Source: Streptomyces sp. R302
GTDB taxonomy: Bacteria; Actinomycetota; Actinomycetes; Streptomycetales; Streptomycetaceae
Direction of reading: 5' to 3'
Length of the DNA stretch: 64,000 nt
Assembly: GCF_012927245.1 (NCBI RefSeq)
Contig: NZ_JABBGE010000005.1
Span: forward strand, 186,001-250,000
Part shown: one piece after another, positions 8,196-16,395 of the stretch
Layout of the letters: each line of letters starts with the position of its first letter
How positions within the stretch are numbered: the first letter of the stretch is position 1
Notes under the pieces: generated by a model
Seen by the model: the letters and a program-made list of their open reading frames with translations, nothing else
What the model was told of the DNA's origin: nothing
Database searches by the model: none
Position numbers and translations under genes: made by a program

Positions 8196-10361
8196 GTGCC
8201 CATGCCTCAGCGGACCACCGGCCCCTTCGAGCTTCCCGACCGTCTCGCCGCCAAGGCCGACCCGGCGCTGATCGCCGACGACGAGAAGCACTTCGCCGCC
8301 GTCGCCGAGAGCCTCGACCAGGCCGTCGCCGAACTCTCCGAGCGCCTCGACGCGGTCCTCCGCGCCCCCGGCGGCGCCGGCCGCGAGGCGATGGAGCGCG
8401 ACCTGGAGGTCCACCGGCTCTCCGGCCGGCTGCGCGCCCTGCGCCGCTTCGGCCTCGACCTCTGCCTCGGCCGGATCGTCTCCGCCGACGGCTCCGAGCC
8501 CCTCTACATCGGCCGCCTCGGCCTCACCGACAGCGACGGGAACCGGCTGCTCGTCGACTGGCGCTCGCCCGCCGCCGAGCCCTTCTTCGCCGCCACCCAC
8601 GCCCACCCGATGGACCTGGCCAGCCGCCGCCGCTACCGCTGGAACGGCGGCCGGATCACCGACTACTGGGACGAGGTCTTCACCGAGGGCGGCCTCGACG
8701 CGCACGCCGCCCTCGACGACCAGTCCGCCTTCATCGCCAGCCTCGGCACCAACCGCTCCGAGCGGATGCGCGACGTCCTCTCGACCATCCAGGCCGACCA
8801 GGACGCCATCGTCCGCGCCGGCTCGCGCGGCGCCCTCGTCGTCGACGGCGGACCCGGCACCGGCAAGACCGTCGTCGCCCTCCACCGGGCCGCCTACCTC
8901 CTCTACTCGGACCCCCGGCTCGGCCACCGCCGCGGCGGCGTCCTCTTCGTCGGCCCCCACCAGCCCTACCTCGCCTACGTCTCCGACGTGCTGCCCAGCC
9001 TCGGCGAGGAGGGCGTGCGCACCTGCACCGTCCGCGACCTCGTCCCCGAAGGGGCGACCGTCCGCCCCGAGAAGGACCCCGAGGTCGCCCGGCTCAAGTC
9101 CTCCGCCGCCCTCGTCCGGGGCATCGAGAAGGCCGTCCGCTTCTACGAGGAGCCCCCCACCGGACCGACCCACGTCACCACCGACTGGGGCGACCTCACC
9201 GTCACCGCCGACGATTGGGCCGAGGTCTTCGACGCCCCCGGCCCCAGCACCCCGCACAACGAGGCCCGCGAGCTGATCTGGGAGGAGCTCGTCACCCTCC
9301 TGAAGGAGAAGACCCGGGGCGAAGTCCCCGACATCCTGTTCGAGCGCGCCCTGCGCCACGACCGAGAGCTCGTCTCCACCCTCGACCGGGCCTGGCCCAT
9401 GCTGGAGCCCACCGACCTCGTCGGCGACCTGTGGACCGTCCCCGCCTACCTGCGCCTGTGCGCCCCCTGGCTGGAGCGGGACCAGGTGCGGGCCCTCCAG
9501 CGGGCCGACGCCCAGGCCTGGACCGAGTCCGACCTGCCCTACCTCGACGCCGCCCGGCAGCGCCTCGGCGACCCCCGGTCCAGCGCCCGCAAGCGCCGCG
9601 AGAAGGCCACCCTCGCCGCCCGCAAGGAGCGCATGGCCGGCGTCATCGACAACATCGTGCGGGGCGACGACGACGGCGAGGGCGCCGTCACCATGCTCCT
9701 CGGCAAGGACCTCCAGGACAGCCTCGTCGACGACGCCGGACTGCCCGTCGCCGCCGGCGACCCGCTCGCCGGACCCTTCGCCCACGTCGTCGTCGACGAG
9801 GCCCAGGAACTCACCGACGCCGAGTGGCAGATGCTGATCGCCCGCTGCCCCTCGCGCAGCTTCACCATCGTCGGCGACCGCGCCCAGGCCCGCCACGGCT
9901 TCACCGAGACCTGGCGGGAGCGCCTGGAGCGGATCGGCCTCGACCGCGTCGAGATGACCTCGCTCAGCATCAACTACCGCACCCCGGAAGAGGTCATGAC
10001 CGAGGCCGAGCCGGTCATCCGCGCCGCCCTCCCGGACGCCAACGTGCCGACCTCGGTGCGCGCCTCCGGCCTCCCCGTCCACCACGGCACCACCGGCGAA
10101 CTCGACGCGCTCCTCGACGACTGGCTCGCCGGGAACGCCGACGGCGTCGCCTGCGTCATCGCCGCCGAGGGCCGGCTCCCCGACCTCGGCGACCGTCCCC
10201 GGGTCAGGGCGCTCACCCCGAGCCTCTCCAAGGGCCTGGAGTTCGACCTCGTCGTCCTCCTCGACCCGGAGACGTACGGCGAGGGCATCGAGGGCGCGGT
10301 CGACCACTACGTGGCGATGACCCGCGCCACCCAGCGCCTCGCCGTGCTCGCCACGGCCTGA
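8196..10361 (+). CDS. helR: RNA polymerase recycling motor ATPase HelR (HelD-like)
   Basis: 721 residues from GTG 8196 (ATG 8202 is equally possible; no strong ribosome-binding site is visible). Seen: N-terminal helical arm (about 20-95) that in HelD proteins enters the polymerase channel, a UvrD-like ATPase core split around an insertion, Walker A GGPGTGKT at 218-225, DEAQEL Walker B near 533, INYRTPEEV near 590 and a C-terminal VAMTRATQRL motif. Family knowledge: HelD-type proteins dislodge stalled RNA polymerase from DNA; HelR of Streptomyces venezuelae also displaces rifamycin from RNA polymerase and gives resistance. The RAE-like site upstream supports the HelR assignment over generic HelD. 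Convergent with the GH1 gene, 19 bp apart. Confidence 0.88.
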   Translation: MPMPQRTTGPFELPDRLAAKADPALIADDEKHFAAVAESLDQAVAELSERLDAVLRAPGGAGREAMERDLEVHRLSGRLRALRRFGLDLCLGRIVSADGSEPLYIGRLGLTDSDGNRLLVDWRSPAAEPFFAATHAHPMDLASRRRYRWNGGRITDYWDEVFTEGGLDAHAALDDQSAFIASLGTNRSERMRDVLSTIQADQDAIVRAGSRGALVVDGGPGTGKTVVALHRAAYLLYSDPRLGHRRGGVLFVGPHQPYLAYVSDVLPSLGEEGVRTCTVRDLVPEGATVRPEKDPEVARLKSSAALVRGIEKAVRFYEEPPTGPTHVTTDWGDLTVTADDWAEVFDAPGPSTPHNEARELIWEELVTLLKEKTRGEVPDILFERALRHDRELVSTLDRAWPMLEPTDLVGDLWTVPAYLRLCAPWLERDQVRALQRADAQAWTESDLPYLDAARQRLGDPRSSARKRREKATLAARKERMAGVIDNIVRGDDDGEGAVTMLLGKDLQDSLVDDAGLPVAAGDPLAGPFAHVVVDEAQELTDAEWQMLIARCPSRSFTIVGDRAQARHGFTETWRERLERIGLDRVEMTSLSINYRTPEEVMTEAEPVIRAALPDANVPTSVRASGLPVHHGTTGELDALLDDWLAGNADGVACVIAAEGRLPDLGDRPRVRALTPSLSKGLEFDLVVLLDPETYGEGIEGAVDHYVAMTRATQRLAVLATA

Positions 10362-10380
10362 CCGGCGGCGGGCCGGACGC

Positions 10381-11781
10381 TCAGGACGGCAGCCCGCCGC
10401 GCGCGATCACCTCCGCGTACCAGCGGGCACTGTCCTTGAGCGTCCGCCGCTGGCTCGCGAAGTCCACGTGCACGATCGCGAACCGCTTGCTGTACCCGAA
10501 CGCCCACTCGAAGTTGTCCAGGAGCGACCACAGGAAATAGCCCCGCACGTCCGCGCCGTCCTCGATCGCCCGGCGCACCGCCGCCAGATGCCCGTGCAGA
10601 TACGCCACCCGCTCCGGGTCCCGCACCTGCCCGGACGGGTCCGCGTAGTCGTCGTACGCCGCCCCGTTCTCGGTGATCACCAGCGGTACGCCCGGCAGCT
10701 CGTCGCGCAGCCGGGCGAGGAGCTCGTACAGCCCGTCCGCGTCCACCGGCCAGTCCATCGCCGTCCGGGGCCCCGGCGCCGGCAGGAACCGCACGTGCCG
10801 CTCCGCGCCGGCCCACGGCGACGGCGACTCCGAGGACCCCGCCGCGACCACCGTGGGGGAGTAGTAGTTGAGCCCCAGCGAGTCGATCGGCGCCGAGATC
10901 GCCGCCAGGTCCCCGTCCCGTACGAACCCCCAGTCCGTCACCCGGGCCGTGTCCCGCACCAGGTCCTCCGGCAGCCGGCCCCGGAACACCGGGTCCAGGA
11001 AGATCCGGTTCGCCACCGCGTCGATCCGGCGCGCCGCGTCCAGGTCCTCCGCCGACTCCGTCAGCGCCCGCACCACGTGCAGGTTCAGCGTCAACGACAC
11101 CTCGGACCCGGCCGGCAGCGCCTCCCGCAGCGCGCCCACCGCGAGGCCGTGCGCCAGGTTCAGGTGGTGCGCGGCGCGCAGCGCGTCCGCGTCGCTGGTC
11201 CGGCCCGGGGCGTGCACCCCGTTCCCGTACCCCAGGAAGGCGGCGCACCACGGCTCGTTCAGCGTCGTCCAGGTCGCGACCCGGTCGCCGAGCGCCGCCG
11301 CCGTCATCCCCGCGTACTCGGCGAACCGTTCCGCCGTCTCCCGGCGCGGCCAGCCGCCCGCGTCCTCCAGCTCCTGCGGCAGGTCCCAGTGGTACAGCGT
11401 CGCCACCGGCCGGATCCCCGCCTCCCGCAGCTCGTCGCAGAGCCGCCGGTAGAAGTCCAGGCCCTTCTGGAGCGCCGGCCCCCGCCCGGTCGGCTGGACG
11501 CGCGGCCACGCCACCGAGAACCGGTAGTCCGTCACCCCCAGCTCGCGCATCAGCGCCACGTCCTCGCGCACCCGGTGGTAGTGGTCGGCGGCGATGTCAC
11601 CGGTGTCGCCGTTGCGCACCTTGCCCGGCGTCCGGCTGAAGGTGTCCCAGATGGACGGCGTCCGGCCGTCCTCCGTGGCCGCGCCCTCGATCTGGTACGC
11701 GGCGGTGGCGGTGCCCCAGCGGAAACCCTCCGGGAAACGGAGCGTCGCGGAGGACTCGGGGCGTGCGTCGACAGCGGTCAT
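10381..11781 (-). CDS. GH1 beta-glucosidase
   Basis: 466 residues, normal for glycoside hydrolase family 1. Seen: N-terminal FPEGFRWGTATAAYQIEGA signature, TLNEP with acid/base Glu176, and VITENGAAYDD with nucleophile Glu371; the C-terminal SLLDNFEWAFGYSKRFAIVHVDF also fits. No signal peptide, so cytoplasmic: it would split imported beta-gluco-oligosaccharides to glucose. It is the last gene of a minus-strand operon, 51 bp after the second permease gene, next to a secreted GH81 beta-1,3-glucanase and a LacI gene, which suggests laminari-oligosaccharides as substrate rather than cellobiose (inference). Confidence 0.93.
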   Translation of the reverse strand: MTAVDARPESSATLRFPEGFRWGTATAAYQIEGAATEDGRTPSIWDTFSRTPGKVRNGDTGDIAADHYHRVREDVALMRELGVTDYRFSVAWPRVQPTGRGPALQKGLDFYRRLCDELREAGIRPVATLYHWDLPQELEDAGGWPRRETAERFAEYAGMTAAALGDRVATWTTLNEPWCAAFLGYGNGVHAPGRTSDADALRAAHHLNLAHGLAVGALREALPAGSEVSLTLNLHVVRALTESAEDLDAARRIDAVANRIFLDPVFRGRLPEDLVRDTARVTDWGFVRDGDLAAISAPIDSLGLNYYSPTVVAAGSSESPSPWAGAERHVRFLPAPGPRTAMDWPVDADGLYELLARLRDELPGVPLVITENGAAYDDYADPSGQVRDPERVAYLHGHLAAVRRAIEDGADVRGYFLWSLLDNFEWAFGYSKRFAIVHVDFASQRRTLKDSARWYAEVIARGGLPS

Positions 11782-11832
11782 GAGGAGGCAACTCCAAGAA
11801 GGTGAGGGAGGGATGAAGGAGACAGGAGGGGC

Positions 11833-12738
11833 TCAGCCCTTGACCGCGCCCTGCATGATGCCGCCGACGATCTGGCGGCCGAGCAGGCCGAAGACCAGCA
11901 GCACGGGCAGCGTGCCGAGCAGGGTGCCCGCCATGATCACGGACTGGTCGTGGACATAGCCGCCGCCGAGCTGGCGGAGCGCCACCTGGACGGTCGGCTC
12001 CTGCGAGGAGAGCGCCACGATCGGCCAGAAGAAGTCGTTCCAGGCGGCCATGAAGGTCAGCAGACCGAGAACGGCCATGCCCGGCCGGGCGATCGGCACC
12101 ACGATCGACCAGAAGATCCGGGCCGTGGACGCGCCGTCCACCCGGGCCGCCTCGATCAGCTCGTCCGGCAGCGACTGCACCAGGTACTGGCGCATGAAGA
12201 ACACCCCGAAGGCCGAGACGAGCCCCGGCAGGATCACCGACTGCAGCTGGTTCACCCACTGGAGCTCCGCGATCAGCATGAAGAGCGGGATGACGCCCAG
12301 CTGCGGCGGGATCATCATCGTCCCGACCGTCACCGCGAGCAGCGCGCCCCGGCCCCGGAAGCGGAGCTTGGCGAAGGCGAAGCCGGCGAGCGTGCAGCAC
12401 AGCACCGTGCCGACCGTGATCGAACCGGACACGATGAGGGAGTTGAGCAGCGCCTTGCCGATGTCCGCCTCGGCGAGCACCGCCTCGAAGTTGCGGATCA
12501 GATGCGGGCCCGGCACCAGCGACGGCGGCACCTGGGCCAGGTCGGCGTTGGAGCGGCTGGCCGCGACGATCGTCCAGTAGAAGGGGAAGGCGGAGACGAG
12601 CACGGCCAGGATCAGCACGGCGTACGCGACCGGCCCGGCCTTCAGGGTCCGTCCGGCCCCGGACCGGCGGCGCGGCCGGGCGGCCGGCCGCCCGGCGGGG
12701 TCGAGGGCCGGTGCGGGCGGATCGGCGAGCGCGGTCAT
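11833..12738 (-). CDS. Carbohydrate ABC transporter permease (MalG type)
   Basis: 301 residues; ATG 12738 overlaps the stop of the first permease gene (ATGA), so the two are translationally coupled. Seen: Pro/Arg-rich cytoplasmic N-terminus, six membrane segments starting near residue 37, and the ATPase-contact loop EAARVDGASTARIFWSIVVPIARPG (EAA motif) near residue 200. It ends with the QGAVKG tail typical of MalG-like permeases. Forms the membrane channel with the MalF-type partner; the ATPase is not encoded here and is likely a shared MsiK-type protein, as is usual for Streptomyces sugar importers. Confidence 0.92.
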   Translation of the reverse strand: MTALADPPAPALDPAGRPAARPRRRSGAGRTLKAGPVAYAVLILAVLVSAFPFYWTIVAASRSNADLAQVPPSLVPGPHLIRNFEAVLAEADIGKALLNSLIVSGSITVGTVLCCTLAGFAFAKLRFRGRGALLAVTVGTMMIPPQLGVIPLFMLIAELQWVNQLQSVILPGLVSAFGVFFMRQYLVQSLPDELIEAARVDGASTARIFWSIVVPIARPGMAVLGLLTFMAAWNDFFWPIVALSSQEPTVQVALRQLGGGYVHDQSVIMAGTLLGTLPVLLVFGLLGRQIVGGIMQGAVKG

Positions 12739-13682
12739 CGACCGGCCTCCTTGCGGGAACGGCGGCGCGCGATCAGGGCGTTGACCCCGACCAGCACCAG
12801 GATCAGCAGGAACATCACCCAGGCGATCGCGGCGGCCCGGCCCAGGTGGAAGAAGCCCCAGCCCTGCTCGTACATGTACAGGCCGAGGGTCTGGTACTGG
12901 TGCGAGATGCCGCCCGACATGGACCCCTCGAAGAGCAGCGGCTCGCCGAAGAGCTGGGTGGCGCCGATCGTCGACACGACGACGGTGAAGAGGATCGTCG
13001 GCCGCAGCCCCGGCAGGGTGACGTGGAAGAACTGCCGCCAGCGGGAGGCGCCGTCCATCTCCGCCGCCTCGTACAGCTCGGACGGGATGGACTGCATGCC
13101 GGCGAGGTAGATGAGCGCGTTGTAGCCCGTCCACCGCCAGACGACGATCGTCGAGACCGCGATCTGCGAGCTGACGGTGCCCGACTGCCAGTCGATCGGA
13201 CCGACGCCGACGAGACCGAGGACGTAGTTGAAGAGCCCGAAGTCGCGGCCGAAGAGCTGCGCGAAGACGAGGGTCGCGGCGGCGACGGAGGTGGCGTACG
13301 GCAGCAGCATCGCCGTCCGCAGGAACGTCCGGCCACGGAGCCGGTGGTTGAGCAGGTGCGCGAGCGCGAGCGCCATCACCAGCTGCGGCACGGTCGACAG
13401 CACGCCGATCGTGAACGTGTTGCGCAGCGCGGTCCAGAAGAACTCGTCGCCGAAGAGCGCGGTGTAGTTGCCGAGCCCCCGCCACTCCATGGCGCCGGGG
13501 TCCTGGAGCTCGACCCGGTGCAGCGACACGTACGCCGTGTAGACCAGCGGGAAGAGCCCGAAGGCCGCGAACAGGGTGAAGAACGGTGCGACGTATGTGT
13601 AAGGGGAAAGAACGCCCCACACACGCCGGAAGCCCGACGTACGCGGAACGCTGCCGGCTTTCGCCGATGCGACGAGGGTCAC
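12735..13682 (-). CDS. Sugar ABC transporter permease (MalF type)
   Basis: 315 residues from GTG 13682, with GAAGGG about nine bases upstream; the frame is open much further upstream but that part translates the repeat region. Seen: six membrane segments, N-terminal YTYVAPFFTLFAAFGLFPL, and the EAA loop EAAEMDGASRWRQFFHVTLPGLRP near residue 210. Paired with the downstream MalG-type gene. A kilobase of repeats separates it from the binding-protein gene of the same strand, so it may be transcribed from the upstream promoter through the repeats or from its own. Confidence 0.92.
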   Translation of the reverse strand: MTLVASAKAGSVPRTSGFRRVWGVLSPYTYVAPFFTLFAAFGLFPLVYTAYVSLHRVELQDPGAMEWRGLGNYTALFGDEFFWTALRNTFTIGVLSTVPQLVMALALAHLLNHRLRGRTFLRTAMLLPYATSVAAATLVFAQLFGRDFGLFNYVLGLVGVGPIDWQSGTVSSQIAVSTIVVWRWTGYNALIYLAGMQSIPSELYEAAEMDGASRWRQFFHVTLPGLRPTILFTVVVSTIGATQLFGEPLLFEGSMSGGISHQYQTLGLYMYEQGWGFFHLGRAAAIAWVMFLLILVLVGVNALIARRRSRKEAGR

Positions 13683-13796
13683 GGTGCGGCCCTTCGAGAG
13701 ACGAGGAGGAAAGATGACGAGCCCTTGACGGGCGGGGCGGTTCCAGGCCCGGGGCGCCGACCGGGCCCGGGAGCGGGGCCCGCCGGGCCGGGCCCT

Positions 13797-13990
13797 TGGG
13801 CGTGAGGCCCGTGGGGGTGCGGTCCTCGGGTGTGCGGCCCGTGGGGGTGCGGTTCCGTGGGGCGTGCGGCCCTCGGGTGTGCGGTTCGTGGGGGTGCGGT
13901 CCCAGGGCGTTCGGCCTGTGGAGCGTGCGGTCCCCGGGTGTGCGACCCCGGGCCTGCGGCCCGCGCCGGGCTTCGGTGCGGGTGACCCGG
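13797..13990. repeat. About eleven degenerate 15-bp tandem repeats
   Basis: Imperfect units such as CGTGGGGGTGCGGTC and CTCGGGTGTGCGGCC follow each other with a period of 15 (occasionally 16 or 17) bases. Alternating units differ in the same way, suggesting amplification of a 30-bp double unit. Confidence 0.75.
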
Positions 13991-14500
13991 CCCACGGGCC
14001 GGGTCGGCTGCCCCCCCGGCCGAAGGCCGGTGGGGCGGTGCCCCGTGGGCTTGGAGCCGGCTGGGAGGCCGCCTGCCGGGCCGCAGCCCGTGGGACTTGT
14101 GGCTGTGGCCCGTGGGCCAGCGGCTGGCTTCTCACGGTGCACCCGGGGTACCCCGTGGTGGTGCCGACGGCGAGCCCTGCAGGGCCTCGCTGTCCGGTGA
14201 GGCTGGCGCTCCACCGGACCGACGTCCACCGACCGGAGCCGGTCGGGCCAGCAGGCCCTCCCGGTTGACCCCGGTGGCCCGGGACGGGAGACGCGCCGTT
14301 CGCCGCGGGCCCTCGGCGCGGCCGACGCGCTCCGGACGCCTGTGGCTCCGCCGGCCGCCCCGTTGGCCGCCCGCGCGGCACGCTGGTGGGGTGGGACCAC
14401 CAGCGTGCTGCATCTCGCCGGGAGTCGGGCCGGTTTCGGTCCCGCCCCGCCGGGGCGGCCCGCCCGCGCCGGAGCCGTACCGCCGCCCAGCGGCGTACGG

Positions 14501-14680
14501 CGGCGTGGTCCGGCCTGGCGGCGTGGTCCGGCCTGGCGGCGTGGTCCGGCCTGGCGGCGTGGTCCGGCCTGGCGGCGTGGTCCGGCCTGGCGGCGTGGTC
14601 CGGCCTGGCGGCGTGGTCCGGCCTGGCGGCGTGGTCCGGCCTGGCGGTGCGGTCCGGCCTGGCGGTGCGGTCCGGACCGC
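14501..14680. repeat. Ten 18-bp tandem repeats
   Basis: Eight exact copies of CGGCGTGGTCCGGCCTGG (14501-14644) followed by two copies with GGTGCGG in place of GGCGTGG (14645-14680, the last ending GGAC). Because 18 is a multiple of three, all six frames stay open and give repeats such as WSGLAA or RPDHAA, which explains the long false ORFs here. Confidence 0.95.
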
Positions 14681-14749
14681 ACCGCCGTACGACGCCCCAA
14701 GCGTCGGGGCGCGGCGGCCCTGCCCGGCGTCGGGTCCAGCCGCCCGGCG

Positions 14750-16054
14750 TCAGCCCAGGGTGTTCGCGACGCCCTTCTTCGCGTTCTCCCAGGCCTTCTC
14801 CGGGGCGAGGCCCTTGCGTTCGACCTCGCTCAGGGCGTTGGTGATCTGCTGGCTGATGTTCTGGTCGTGGACGCCGAGCACCTGGACCGGCGCCGCCTTC
14901 GCCGCGTCGCCGAAGATCTGTCCGATCGGCGCGCCGGAGAAGTACGGGTCCGTCGTGCCGGCGACCTCGGTGATCGCGCCGGTCGAGGACGGGAAGTTGC
15001 CCTGCTTGGTGAAGATCTTCGCCTGCTGCTCCGGCGCGGTGAGCCACTTCACCAGCTCGTACGCCTCCTTCTTGTGCTTCGCGGCGCGCGGCACCGCGAG
15101 GTAGGAGCCGCCCCAGTTCCCGGCGCCGCCGGGCAGCGCGGCGATGTCCCACTTGCCCTTGCCGGTCTCGCCGGCCTGGCCCTTGATGTAGCCGAGCATC
15201 CACGCGGGGCAGGGGATCGTCGCGAAGGAGCCCGCGGCGAAGGCCTGGTTCCACTGCGGGGACCACTGGTCGAGCTTGGCGCTGAGCCCGGCGTCGCTCG
15301 CCTCGACGGAGGTCTCCCAGGCCGTCTTCAGGGCGGGGTTGGTCTCCCAGATCAGCGCCCCGGAGGCGTCGTAGTACCGCTCCTTCTCCTGCCCGATCAT
15401 GATCGAGTAGAGGCTGCCCACGCTGTCGAGCCACGCGCTCTTCGCGGGGGCCTTCGCCTTGTACTGCTTGCCGAGCTCCAGGTAGCCGTCCCACGTGGAC
15501 CACTTCTTCGCCAGCTCGGCCCGGTCCGTCGGCAGTCCGGCCTGCTCGAAGAGGTCCGTGCGGTAGCACATCGCCTCGGGGCCGACGTCGGTGCCGAGGC
15601 CCAGCACCTCGCCGTTCTTCCCGGTGGCGGCGGCCCACTTCGCCTCGGCGAACTGGCCCTTCAGCCCATCCGCGCCGTACTTCCGCAGGTCCTCGAAGCG
15701 GTCGGCCTGCTGCTGGGTGACGGAGGCGATCCGGCCGACCTCGATGCCCTGGACGTCGGCGAGGCCGCCGCCGCCGGCGAGCCGGGTCTGGAGCGACTTC
15801 CAGTAGTCGGCCTCGTCCTCGGTGTCGGTCTGCTTGATGGTGACCTCGGGGTGGAGCTTCTCGTACTCGGCGTAGAGGCCGGCCTCCTTGTAGCCGAAGG
15901 AGCCGAAGAGGTCGACGGTCACGGTGACCTTGCCGCCCTCCTTGCCGGAGGCGCTGTCGGAGGCTCCGGAGCCGCAGGCGGCGAGCAGGGAACCGGTGAG
16001 CACGACCGCTCCGATGCGGAGGGCTGCCTGGGTGGCGGCTCGGGTGATGGGCAT
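14750..16054 (-). CDS. Sugar ABC transporter substrate-binding lipoprotein
   Basis: 434 residues from ATG 16054. Seen: lipoprotein signal with lipobox LLAAC and lipidated Cys27, a Gly/Ser linker, then a family 1 extracellular solute-binding protein (VTVTVDLFGSFGYKEAGLYAEYEKLHP in part, FRTDLFEQAGLP-like hinge, and WLTAPEQQAKIF near the end). It captures the oligosaccharide at the outer membrane face of the cell and passes it to the two permeases downstream. Two LacI-type operators lie upstream in the divergent region shared with the GH81 glucanase gene, so import and secreted depolymerase are probably induced together. Ligand likely laminari-oligosaccharide (inference). Confidence 0.92.
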   Translation of the reverse strand: MPITRAATQAALRIGAVVLTGSLLAACGSGASDSASGKEGGKVTVTVDLFGSFGYKEAGLYAEYEKLHPEVTIKQTDTEDEADYWKSLQTRLAGGGGLADVQGIEVGRIASVTQQQADRFEDLRKYGADGLKGQFAEAKWAAATGKNGEVLGLGTDVGPEAMCYRTDLFEQAGLPTDRAELAKKWSTWDGYLELGKQYKAKAPAKSAWLDSVGSLYSIMIGQEKERYYDASGALIWETNPALKTAWETSVEASDAGLSAKLDQWSPQWNQAFAAGSFATIPCPAWMLGYIKGQAGETGKGKWDIAALPGGAGNWGGSYLAVPRAAKHKKEAYELVKWLTAPEQQAKIFTKQGNFPSSTGAITEVAGTTDPYFSGAPIGQIFGDAAKAAPVQVLGVHDQNISQQITNALSEVERKGLAPEKAWENAKKGVANTLG

Positions 16055-16139
16055 GGACGGGCTCCCTTGGAGTCAGGGCGGAGAAGGGGGAACGGGGGAG
16101 GCGAACGGTGTGGCCCCGGGTCCTGGCGGAGCCCGGAGG

Positions 16140-16167
16140 CCGTTCTTGAGAGCGCTCTCAAGAACGG
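16140..16167. promoter_or_regulatory. LacI-type operator, perfect 28-bp palindrome
   Basis: The core TGAGAGCGCTCTCA (16147-16160) is extended on both sides into a perfect 28-bp palindrome. It lies 86 bp upstream of the binding-lipoprotein start. The core resembles the CebR box TGGGAGCGCTCCCA but with A/T at the third and twelfth positions. Likely bound by the LacI protein encoded at 19210-20241. Confidence 0.85.
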
Positions 16168-16318
16168 ACTGGAGCGTGCCCCGACTCGCCCGTTCCCGTC
16201 AAGACTCGAAGGCGTAACGGCTCGGAATCGAGGGGTTCCTACGAGGCCGTGATCCCAACTCCGCTTTCGGTCCCCTCTCTTGACGCCCAGGTTTCGGGAG
16301 TTTTACGTTGCGCACTGC

Positions 16319-16332
16319 TGAGAGCGCTCTCA
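16319..16332. promoter_or_regulatory. Second LacI-type operator, upstream of the GH81 gene
   Basis: Exact TGAGAGCGCTCTCA palindrome 64 bp upstream of the glucanase start codon, in the same divergent region as the 28-bp palindrome. The spacing between centres is about 172 bp, so looping between the two is possible. Confidence 0.85.
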
Positions 16333-16395
16333 AGAACCGTCACGCCCGAGCACGAACCCCCACGAATCCCTCCTCCGAGCCAAGAGGTGCTGTAC

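Larger units (their letters stand above)
13683..14749. other. Kilobase non-coding, repeat-rich gap inside the sugar transport operon
   Basis: This 1,067-bp gap lies between the binding-lipoprotein gene and the first permease gene, all on the minus strand. It contains two minisatellite blocks (about 13797-13990 and 14501-14680) and, at 13985-14130, several short palindromes around CCCGTGGG and GGCCGAAGGCC. Long frames across it on both strands give only low-complexity peptides, so I call no gene. Transcription from the operator region near 16.15 kb would have to cross it. Confidence 0.7.

Noticed and set aside
8057..10540. 827-residue plus-strand open frame overlapping the HelR gene
   Set aside because: It is an Arg/Pro/His-rich shadow frame; the HelR frame carries all ATPase motifs.
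14501..14680. Regular repeats as a CRISPR array
   Set aside because: Repeats are contiguous 18-bp units with no spacers and no cas genes nearby.
11833..14700. 955-residue minus-strand open frame across the repeats into the MalG-type permease gene
   Set aside because: The upstream part is translated 18-bp repeats and low-complexity Pro/Arg/Gly sequence. The permease start with coupling at 12738 explains the real gene.
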